Made by a program: the position numbers and the translations under genes. This document shows positions 42,295 to 49,676 of a stretch of 64,000 nt of DNA, one piece after another (position 1 is the stretch's first letter; each line of letters starts with the position of its first letter). This stretch comes from JADLFV01 sp964471555 (GTDB lineage: Bacteria; Planctomycetota; Phycisphaerae; Phycisphaerales; Phycisphaeraceae). The stretch covers positions 36,793 through 100,792 of the forward strand of contig CAYYGM010000002.1 of the NCBI GenBank assembly GCA_964471555.1, in the 5' to 3' direction. The notes below the pieces were generated by a model. That model was given only the letters and a program-made list of their open reading frames with translations. It searched no databases and had not been told where the DNA came from.

Positions 42295-44263
42295 CCATTC
42301 GCCCGACTTCGACGACTGCATCTTCAGCTTGCATTCCAACGACGCGACAACCACGCCGTTCGATTTGTCCGGCGCGGCGCAGATGACGCTGTATTTACGC
42401 TTGCGCGATCCAAGTGGACAATGGCAGGGTTCGCTGCTGTCGTGCGGTGATCCGGACGATCGGTGGTCCGACATTCTGTGGGCGGGTCCAATCGATACCC
42501 AGCATCTGGGTTTTCGTGAAAAGCGGCGCCTGACCGGCGATCGCGGCCTGCACTATCGCTGGCGTACCTCACCGCTGGCAGAGCGATCGATCCCGTCATA
42601 CATGCGCGACGATCCGACCGGCTGGTTTGAATTCCTTGGCCGCGACCCGGACAACCGCAGGCGACTGCTGGACGGCGTGCTGGAACTGGACGTGCCGGTG
42701 GACCTGATCGGGGCTGACGGCTGGCACGATGTGATCGTTCGCTATCGCGGCCATGTGGTTGAACTGTTTGTTAATGGCGTGCTGGTCGATGAGGAGTGGC
42801 CTCACGGGACGCTGCGTTGTTTCGCGTCGCCATTGCGGATCGGGGCTGGTTTTACCGGGGAAATTGAACGATTGGCCGTCTGGGACAAGGCGCTTGACGA
42901 CCAGCGCGTGGCCCGGCTCAGCGGCACGAACCATGAAATTGAAATACTCAGTGGCGATCCGCCTTCACCGCAATACTGGCGGCCGCCCGGACACAATGTC
43001 CACGTCGGCGACTGCATGATCTTCTGCCACGAAGATCGACTGCACGTCTACTACCTCTACGACCGCCGCCATCATCAGAGCAAGTGGGCCATGGGAGCGC
43101 ATCAGTTTGCGCACCTGAGCAGCAATGATCTGATCCACTGGCAGCGTCATCCGATGGCCCTGAGCATCACCGATCCCACCGAGTGCGCTCTGGGCACCGG
43201 TTGCTTCGTACATCACAACGGTTTGTTTCACCTGTTCTACATCGAGCACGCCAAGCGCGGCCTGTTCATCGATGCCCGTCATCATGCCGACAACATTTTT
43301 CTGGCTACCAGCCGCGATGGTGAGATTTATGAAAAACATCCCGAACCGGTGGTGAAGCTGGACTACGCCCAGTTCGGCGACATCAACCCGCACGTGATCC
43401 GCTGCGCTGACGGAAGCGGTTTTCTGATGACCAACTCGGGGCGCAGCATCTTCCACTCGACGGACCTGAAACACTGGCGGCCGACGCAGCGAGGCCAATC
43501 CCTGCAACAGGCGCGATGGGTTTGCACTACTGATTTTTTCTGGAACGGCTGGCACTACATCACCGGGCAGGGCAAGTACCTGATGTCGCGCACGCCCGTG
43601 GAGGATGCGCAGTGGATCGAACCGCCCTATCAGGGACTGCAGGACGGTTGGGGCGTGCCGGTGGTCAGTCAATTCCGCGAGGAGCGGTACATCATCGTCG
43701 GCTTCGCACGCGGTGAGCGCAATGCTTTGGGTAAGCCGCGCTATGCCAACGAGATGATCTTCCGCGAACTGGTGCAGCATGCCGACGGCACGCTGAGCAT
43801 GAAGTGGCCAGCGGAGTTGATTCCGGCAACAGGTGACGCGCTGTCGCTGAAGATTGGTACAGGCGCGGGTAATGCGGCGTTGATTGAGCAATTGCCTTTC
43901 AACTACCTGCTTGAGGCGACGATGGTGCCGGATTCGGGTGTCAACGGTTATCGCCTGATTCTGCGGACAAACGGAATGGATGGCGGCTGCGAACTTTGCT
44001 TCGACCCGGCAGAAAAACGCGTGCGTTTTGCGGACGCCGATGGTTTCGTGCTGGAAGCGGTTGAAGGCCTGGACCGCCCGCTGCGCATCCAGGTGGTGGT
44101 CAAGGACGATCTGATCGACGTGTGCCTCAACGATCGGCGGACACTGCTGCACCGCCATACGGCCCGCGGCGATGGGTTGCTTCTATCAGCCGCCGATGGC
44201 CGCGTGCACTTTGAGGCTTTGACCGTGCGACCACTGCTCACAACAGACACTGGAGTCTGCTGA
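42287..44263 (+). CDS. GH32/GH43-like glycoside hydrolase or binding protein
   Basis: 658 residues with no clear signal peptide. The N-terminal ~200 residues look like a concanavalin/LamG sandwich (VIVRYRGHVVELFVNGVLVD, EIERLAVWDKALDDQRVARL). The middle is a five-bladed propeller of the GH-J/GH-F type: HVGDCMIFCHEDRLHVYYLY, FAHLSSNDLIHWQRHPMALS, FHLFYIEHAKRGLFI and GDINPHVIRCADGSGFLMTN. A C-terminal beta-domain follows from about 510. The classical WMNDPNG motif of GH32 is not found, so the exact activity is open. Overlap with the esterase gene implies cotranscription, and a symporter gene follows after 100 nt. Confidence 0.72.
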   Translation: MSNHSPDFDDCIFSLHSNDATTTPFDLSGAAQMTLYLRLRDPSGQWQGSLLSCGDPDDRWSDILWAGPIDTQHLGFREKRRLTGDRGLHYRWRTSPLAERSIPSYMRDDPTGWFEFLGRDPDNRRRLLDGVLELDVPVDLIGADGWHDVIVRYRGHVVELFVNGVLVDEEWPHGTLRCFASPLRIGAGFTGEIERLAVWDKALDDQRVARLSGTNHEIEILSGDPPSPQYWRPPGHNVHVGDCMIFCHEDRLHVYYLYDRRHHQSKWAMGAHQFAHLSSNDLIHWQRHPMALSITDPTECALGTGCFVHHNGLFHLFYIEHAKRGLFIDARHHADNIFLATSRDGEIYEKHPEPVVKLDYAQFGDINPHVIRCADGSGFLMTNSGRSIFHSTDLKHWRPTQRGQSLQQARWVCTTDFFWNGWHYITGQGKYLMSRTPVEDAQWIEPPYQGLQDGWGVPVVSQFREERYIIVGFARGERNALGKPRYANEMIFRELVQHADGTLSMKWPAELIPATGDALSLKIGTGAGNAALIEQLPFNYLLEATMVPDSGVNGYRLILRTNGMDGGCELCFDPAEKRVRFADADGFVLEAVEGLDRPLRIQVVVKDDLIDVCLNDRRTLLHRHTARGDGLLLSAADGRVHFEALTVRPLLTTDTGVC

Positions 44264-44363
44264 CAAAATGGACTACCTTGGTTAACCGACTCGATGATGT
44301 ATTGACAACCTGAGCCCCTCGCCAGACGTCGTCCGGCGGATTCAACCGCAGACCATCAGACGA

Positions 44364-46124
44364 ATGCCTGAGCAAACGCTTCTCTACGCGACCGTGATCC
44401 TGTACCTGGGCCTGTTGATCGGCCTGGGCGTGGTTTTTCAGCGCCTCAACAAAAACACGGACGACTATTTCCGCAGCGGGGCCCGGGCTTCCTGGTGGCT
44501 GGTGGCGCTGAGCATCTTCGCTTCCGGCATCAGTTCCAAGACCTTCACCGCCAATGCCGGCGCAGCTTATGAAGCGGGCTGGAGCATCTGGGTCGATTAC
44601 GGCAGCGGCGCGGTCGGTTCGTTCCTGGTGGCGATCTTTCTGGCCCACCGCTTTCGCCAGGCCCGAGCTATCACCTTCGCCGAGCTGGTGCGCGAACGTT
44701 TCGGGCCCGTCACGCAACAGACCTATGCCGTGTTCGGCATCTTCCTGGCGTTGCTGATCGGCGGCATGTGGCTGTGGGGGCTGTCCATCTTCGTCAGCTC
44801 GGTCTTCGGCATCGAAATGCACGTGCTGATCATCGGCCTGGGCCTGGTGGTGCTGCTCTATTCGACCACCGGCGGCGTGTGGGCGGTGATGGCCACCGAC
44901 TTCGTGCAGGGCACGATCATGATCATCATGTCCATCCTGCTGACGGTGCTGTGCCTCAAGGAAATCGGCGGCGTGGGTGAATTGCTCAGCCGCATCCAGG
45001 AGGCTGGACTCGGCGAACAGTACGCCATCATCAACAGCCAACTCGATCCGGGCCGATCCGATCCGTATCAATACACCGCGCCCTGGGCCGCGGCCATGAT
45101 CGTGGGCACCATCTTCGGCCACCTGTCGATGGGCGGCGCGGTCAAGTACTTCTCGGTCAAGACCGGCCGCGACGCCCGCAAGGCGGCGGTAGTGACCGGG
45201 TTGCTGTTGATCTTCTCCCTGCTGGTGTTTTTCATTCCGCCGATCACCGCTCGTCTGCTATACGCCGAACAGGTGGCCCAGATGAACCTGACCAAGCCGG
45301 CCGAGGCTGCGTATGCCGTGGCCAGCATTCAACTGCTGCCGCACAGCCTGCTGGGGGTCATGGTCGTGGCCATGTTCGCCGCCACCATGAGCTCGATGGA
45401 CACCGCGTTGAATCGTAACGCCGCCTTCGTGATCCGCGACATTCTGCCCGCCGTGCTGCGCCGTTTTGGCAAATCCATGCCCGACAACCGGCGGCAATTG
45501 CACATCGGGCAATTGTTGACCGTGGTGTTCGGGTTGCTCGTGATCTGCATCGCGCTGAGCTATACCCAATTGCAGGGCTTGGGCGTGTTCGAGGTGGCGC
45601 TGAACATCACGGCCCTGGCCGGCCTGCCGATGGCGGTGCCCCTAGTGATGGGCCTGTTGGTCCGTCGCACGCCGGGCTGGTCGGCGTTGGTCACCATCTT
45701 CGCTTCCCTGCTGCCGGGGGCGTGGGCCATGATCGACAGCATGTTCTTCGATCGCGTCTGGCCCTATCACGTGAAGGTGTTCTCCGTCCTGCCTCTGGGG
45801 ATTGCCGTCTTTCTGTGCACGCGATTCTTCTGGCGCTGGTCGGGAACGGATGAACGCGCACGGATCAACGCCTTCTTCCAGCGCATGAAAACGCCGGTGG
45901 ACTTCGAAGCGGAAGTCGGCCAGGCCAACGATCATCTGCAATTGCGCATGCTGGGCGGCGCCATGCTGGTTGTTGCACTGGGAGCCAGTCTACTGCTGCT
46001 GGTGCCGCAGTCAGGCGGTGATCGGCTCTGCGTGCTGGCGGTGGTGGCGACGCTGGCAGCCATCGGCGCAGGCATGTATGCCACCGGGGCCCGCCGGCTC
46101 AAGAAGCGAAAGCAAACTGCCTGA
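44364..46124 (+). CDS. Sodium/solute symporter (SSS family)
   Basis: 586 residues, about 13-14 membrane helices in SSS order. Recognisable parts are LLIGLGVVFQRLNKNTDDYF at the start, SWWLVALSIFASGISSKTFT, the ARAITFAELVRERFGPVTQQ segment and AMFAATMSSMDTALNRNAAF, part of the conserved SSS Na-site core. The C-terminal extension (from about 490) contains a cytosolic segment and further helices. Following the hydrolase genes, a sugar or sugar acid is the likely substrate, as in sialic acid, glucose or proline SSS members, but that is inference. Confidence 0.9.
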   Translation: MPEQTLLYATVILYLGLLIGLGVVFQRLNKNTDDYFRSGARASWWLVALSIFASGISSKTFTANAGAAYEAGWSIWVDYGSGAVGSFLVAIFLAHRFRQARAITFAELVRERFGPVTQQTYAVFGIFLALLIGGMWLWGLSIFVSSVFGIEMHVLIIGLGLVVLLYSTTGGVWAVMATDFVQGTIMIIMSILLTVLCLKEIGGVGELLSRIQEAGLGEQYAIINSQLDPGRSDPYQYTAPWAAAMIVGTIFGHLSMGGAVKYFSVKTGRDARKAAVVTGLLLIFSLLVFFIPPITARLLYAEQVAQMNLTKPAEAAYAVASIQLLPHSLLGVMVVAMFAATMSSMDTALNRNAAFVIRDILPAVLRRFGKSMPDNRRQLHIGQLLTVVFGLLVICIALSYTQLQGLGVFEVALNITALAGLPMAVPLVMGLLVRRTPGWSALVTIFASLLPGAWAMIDSMFFDRVWPYHVKVFSVLPLGIAVFLCTRFFWRWSGTDERARINAFFQRMKTPVDFEAEVGQANDHLQLRMLGGAMLVVALGASLLLLVPQSGGDRLCVLAVVATLAAIGAGMYATGARRLKKRKQTA

Positions 46125-46139
46125 CTGCTGCGAAAAGCC

Positions 46140-46631
46140 CTACTCCAGCGCCTCGAAACGCACGCGCAGGCGCTCGGCCGGGCCGTCGGGCGCGGTGAAG
46201 CTGTAGAGATACTGCTCCGGCTCACCAACCACCGGGATGTACAGGAACGTGTAATCCACGCCCTTCTGCACGCGGGCGACGACAAAGCTGTCGGTCAGGC
46301 CGCGAGTGACCGCATCGCTGACCAGGCTGCTGCGCATGGCCTTGTGGATGGGCACCTGCGTGCCGGATGGATCGCGAATGATGAAGTGCTCGGTCGTCCA
46401 GCGCGGCCAGTCGATGCCGCCCTCGGGAATTGAATAGGCCCAGGTGTCCTGGGCGGCCATGAGGGTGGTCAGCTCCGCGTGAACCTCCACCGTCTGTTCG
46501 TCGGGCAGGCCGAAAGTCAGGCAGATGAGCTTGCTGTCGTCATCGCTGTTCATGGCGGTGAAGACCCAGATCGCCGCACCCAGCAGGATGAACAGCAGGA
46601 CCATTCCGATGATGAAGCGTGCTGCGGCCAT
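46140..46631 (-). CDS. Small membrane-anchored protein, unknown function
   Basis: 163 residues from the ATG at 46631 (GGGAG seven nt upstream). One N-terminal helix (FIIGMVLLFILLGAAIWVFT) anchors an extracytoplasmic domain with beta blocks (LICLTFGLPDEQTVEVHAEL, YTFLYIPVVGEPEQYLYSFT). It ends with TAG. It converges on the symporter with 15 nt between stops. No family recognised. Confidence 0.6.
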   Translation of the reverse strand: MAAARFIIGMVLLFILLGAAIWVFTAMNSDDDSKLICLTFGLPDEQTVEVHAELTTLMAAQDTWAYSIPEGGIDWPRWTTEHFIIRDPSGTQVPIHKAMRSSLVSDAVTRGLTDSFVVARVQKGVDYTFLYIPVVGEPEQYLYSFTAPDGPAERLRVRFEALE

Positions 46632-46726
46632 GGATATGCTCCCGGTGGAAGTGTCAGCCCGCATTGTACCGGCAGGCGAAAAACCAGCCACCTGCACCCG
46701 CGATGATTCGGCTAAGATGACGACAC

Positions 46727-47704
46727 ATGGTTAACACGATGCAAACCGAATTGGATACCGCCCTGGCGGCGGTGCGGGCAGCAGCCAAGGTCACCAGCGC
46801 GGTGCAACGCGCCCTGGTCACCTCCGACAGCCTGCAGAAAAAGGACAAGAGCCCCGTCACCGTGGCCGACTTCGCCAGCCAGGCGGTGATCTGCGCCGCC
46901 CTCGGCCAGGCCATGGCGGACGACCCCATCGTCGGCGAAGAAGATGCCGCCGAACTGCGAAACCCTGAGAATGCTGCCCTCTGCGAGCGCGTGGTCGAAC
47001 ACGTGCGCCGCATCAACGAAGGCGCCAGCCGCCAGCAGGTGCTCGACTGGATCGACCGCGGCAAGGCTGACGGCTCCACCCAGCGCTTCTGGACGCTGGA
47101 CCCCATCGACGGCACGCAAGGCTTTCTGCGCAAAGAGCAATACGCCATCGCCCTGGCCCTGATCGAGAACGGCCAGGTCGTGCTGGGCGTGCTGGGCTGC
47201 CCCAACCTCAGCGGCGGTGTGCTGCTTTCAGCCGTGCAGGGTCAGGGCGCCAAGCAGCACAAGCTGGACGCCGACGAAATGGAGGGTGAGCCGATCGCCG
47301 CCGACGAGATCACCGACCCGGCCGCCGCCCGCTTGTGTGAATCGGTGGAGAGCCGCCACAGCAACCAGAGACAGTCCGCCCGCATCGCCGAGGCGCTCAA
47401 GATCACCCTGCCGCCGGTGCGCATGGACAGTCAAGCCAAGTACGCCGCCATCGCCCGCGGCGAAGCGGAGATTTACCTGCGTCTGCCCACCAGCAAGGAG
47501 TATCGCGAAAAGATCTGGGACCACGCGGCCGGCATGATGATCGTCCACGAGGCCGGCGGCACGGTCAGCGACGCCGATGGAAAACCGTTGGACTTCTCGC
47601 ACGGCCGACGCCTGGAAGTCAATCGCGGCATCATCGCCACCGCGGGCCGGATCCATGAGCCGGTGGTGCGTGCGGTGCGCCAGGTGTTGCGAGCGAAACC
47701 GTAA
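46727..47704 (+). CDS. cysQ: 3'(2'),5'-bisphosphate nucleotidase
   Basis: Mg-dependent phosphatase that hydrolyses PAP to AMP, removing the by-product of sulfotransferases. 325 residues with the inositol-monophosphatase superfamily metal motifs: DDPIVGEEDAAEL near residue 65, FWTLDPIDGTQGFLRKEQYA near 121-140, and EKIWDHAAGMMIVHEAGGTV near 260-280. The long form and the LDPIDGTQGF sequence resemble eukaryotic HAL2/SAL1 more than short CysQ. Two sulfotransferase genes at 20-24 kb would produce its substrate. The upstream region holds a divergent small membrane protein. Confidence 0.92.
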   Translation: MVNTMQTELDTALAAVRAAAKVTSAVQRALVTSDSLQKKDKSPVTVADFASQAVICAALGQAMADDPIVGEEDAAELRNPENAALCERVVEHVRRINEGASRQQVLDWIDRGKADGSTQRFWTLDPIDGTQGFLRKEQYAIALALIENGQVVLGVLGCPNLSGGVLLSAVQGQGAKQHKLDADEMEGEPIAADEITDPAAARLCESVESRHSNQRQSARIAEALKITLPPVRMDSQAKYAAIARGEAEIYLRLPTSKEYREKIWDHAAGMMIVHEAGGTVSDADGKPLDFSHGRRLEVNRGIIATAGRIHEPVVRAVRQVLRAKP

Positions 47705-47748
47705 GTCCGTTCACACTGTGCCCCAACGAATCGATACGGACTGCCGCC

Positions 47749-48231
47749 ATGTCCAAGCGAGCCGTCATCTGGAGCATTGCCGCCCTTGCCGCGGCCGTGG
47801 TGTACGCGATCTACTTCACGCCGCTGTTCCAAGAACCGCAGATGCAACTATCCGTGCGCTACACTGTGCCGCCGGGGTCGAAGGCGAAGGTGTTGAACGT
47901 GGTGTTTTCTCTGGATCGCATGTACGAACTGACCGCCGTGCGCGTGGTGAGCCTGCCCCCGCCCCCGGAAGGGAACGAATCAGCGCGGGACACGGCCGCC
48001 AGCGATGCGGCTGCGGCCGCCGGTGAACCCAGGCTGGTCTGGGAACTGGTGGGCGCGCCCAACTCACAAGCGATCAGCGCCTTTCGTTTTGGACAATCGC
48101 TCGAAGGCATGACGGAAAACACCCGCCAACCGCTGGAGCCGGGCAAGAACTATCGCATGACCATCGAATCGCACGACGTACAAGCCAGCATCGAATTTCT
48201 CGCCCGCCCCAACACCCACAACACCGATTAG
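47749..48231 (+). CDS. Small membrane-anchored protein, unknown function
   Basis: 160 residues: one N-terminal helix (IWSIAALAAAVVYAIYFTPL) and an extracytoplasmic domain (VRYTVPPGSKAKVLNVVFSL, LVWELVGAPNSQAISAFRFG, EPGKNYRMTIESHDVQASIE). It follows the PAP phosphatase by 44 nt and may be cotranscribed. Its stop is TAG. No family recognised. Confidence 0.6.
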   Translation: MSKRAVIWSIAALAAAVVYAIYFTPLFQEPQMQLSVRYTVPPGSKAKVLNVVFSLDRMYELTAVRVVSLPPPPEGNESARDTAASDAAAAAGEPRLVWELVGAPNSQAISAFRFGQSLEGMTENTRQPLEPGKNYRMTIESHDVQASIEFLARPNTHNTD

Positions 48232-48309
48232 CGCCAATTTCACCAGGGAACCGCCGGGCACGGCCGCGGCCTGCGGGCTGCAAACGATGCGGCCGGGTAC
48301 CATGCGGCG

Positions 48310-49602
48310 ATGAATGCACAACGGTCAGCCGTGATCGCGGCGCTCGCCTGGGTGCTGACACAGACGGCGTATGCGGGGACAATGGTCAGCCAACCTTTCG
48401 AGGGCGTGACCCGTTATCACCAGACACTGGCACAGCCGCGGCCGCTGAATGTCAACGTGCTGGTGATCGATCCGCAGGCTGCGGGCATTCGTTTTGCCGT
48501 CAGTCCTGGAAATGGTGATGAGCCGCGCGAGTTCAATCGGCAAACGTCGCTGGAATTTGCCAAGCAGATCGGGGCGCAGATTGCGATCAATGCCGGGTTC
48601 TTCTTTCCCTGGCCCAATCCGTCCAAAGAGGTGGATGTCAAAGGATTGGCTGCCTGCGAAGGAAAGATTGTCTCGCCGCAGGAGGACGACATCGTGCGCC
48701 CGGTGCTGAACATCACCGCGGACAACCGGATTTGCATCATCGACAGCGATACGGTGAAGGCCGGCGAACTCTACAACGCGGTCAGCGGCAACGAGCGACT
48801 GCTGGTGGCCGGGCAGAACCATGGCGGCGAGCACCCGTACAACGACCCGCAACACCGCAATCCCCGGTCGGCTGCGGGATTGACCGCGGACGGCAAGCTG
48901 GTTCTGATCACCATCGACGGCCGACAGGACGGGTTCAGCGAGGGCGTGCTCAACCATGAGACCGCGGATCTGCTGCTCGAGTATGGCGTGACCGATGCGC
49001 TGAACCTCGACGGCGGCGGCTCGACCACCATGGTCATCGCGGATCCTGTGCTGCGTGTGCTCAATCATCCGCCGGGGGGCAGACTGCGGGCGGTGGCTAA
49101 CAGCCTCGCGGTGTTCGCCAAGCCGACGGACGAGCCGCGCGATGATTACATCTACTGCGATTTCTACAGCGGTGATCTCGGGGCGCTGGCGTACTACATC
49201 CACCACTGCGCCAAGTCGTCACTGGGGGAAGTGTTCCGCGACGGCAATCGCTGGATCGGCCGGCTGACCGTGATCGAAGACCCCGCGCAGACCGATTGGC
49301 AGGCGGGCTGTCTGTGTCTGAAGAACCACCCGGCTAACCCGCTGCGCCCGTTAAGTGGAAAGGTGAGCGTATCCGTGCGCACCTGGACTGTTGGACAGAC
49401 CGCCGCGATCGTGCTGCAGATCGGCGATTCGGTCAAGCACCTGGCGCGACAGGCCATCCCCGGCGATGGCCAGTGGCACACGCTGACCTGGCTGGTGGAT
49501 GAGGTGGCCGGCGAAACGACGTTCCAGTTGCTCGGCTTGTCGTTCTTCGGCTCCGATCGCGCGGTGATCGATGTGGACGACCTGATGCACGAGGCGGAGT
49601 GA
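48310..49602 (+). CDS. Phosphodiester glycosidase (NAGPA-domain) secreted protein
   Basis: 430 residues with a signal peptide (VIAALAWVLTQTAYAGTMVS). The NAGPA domain (lysosomal uncovering-enzyme type, which cleaves GlcNAc-1-phosphodiesters) covers roughly residues 20-280: QIGAQIAINAGFFFPWPNPS, SAAGLTADGKLVLITIDGRQ, and the signature TDALNLDGGGSTTMVIADPV near 228. A second beta-sandwich (residues ~290-430) with YIHHCAKSSLGEV and WHTLTWLVDEVAGETTFQLL is added. Probable role is removal of phosphodiester-linked sugars from surface glycans. A strong terminator follows. Confidence 0.85.
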   Translation: MNAQRSAVIAALAWVLTQTAYAGTMVSQPFEGVTRYHQTLAQPRPLNVNVLVIDPQAAGIRFAVSPGNGDEPREFNRQTSLEFAKQIGAQIAINAGFFFPWPNPSKEVDVKGLAACEGKIVSPQEDDIVRPVLNITADNRICIIDSDTVKAGELYNAVSGNERLLVAGQNHGGEHPYNDPQHRNPRSAAGLTADGKLVLITIDGRQDGFSEGVLNHETADLLLEYGVTDALNLDGGGSTTMVIADPVLRVLNHPPGGRLRAVANSLAVFAKPTDEPRDDYIYCDFYSGDLGALAYYIHHCAKSSLGEVFRDGNRWIGRLTVIEDPAQTDWQAGCLCLKNHPANPLRPLSGKVSVSVRTWTVGQTAAIVLQIGDSVKHLARQAIPGDGQWHTLTWLVDEVAGETTFQLLGLSFFGSDRAVIDVDDLMHEAE

Positions 49603-49616
49603 TGAGCACAGAAAAG

Positions 49617-49646
49617 CCGCGGCGCTTCACAGGGGAAGCGCCGCGG
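49617..49646. terminator. Strong bidirectional terminator
   Basis: 12-bp perfect stem CCGCGGCGCTTC / GAAGCGCCGCGG with a 6-nt loop (ACAGGG), preceded by AAAAG and followed by TTGT, so both strands have short U-tracts. It sits between two convergent genes (stops at 49602 and 49677). Confidence 0.8.
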
Positions 49647-49676
49647 TTGTGGTGATTCAAGTTGTCTGCGCGGGGA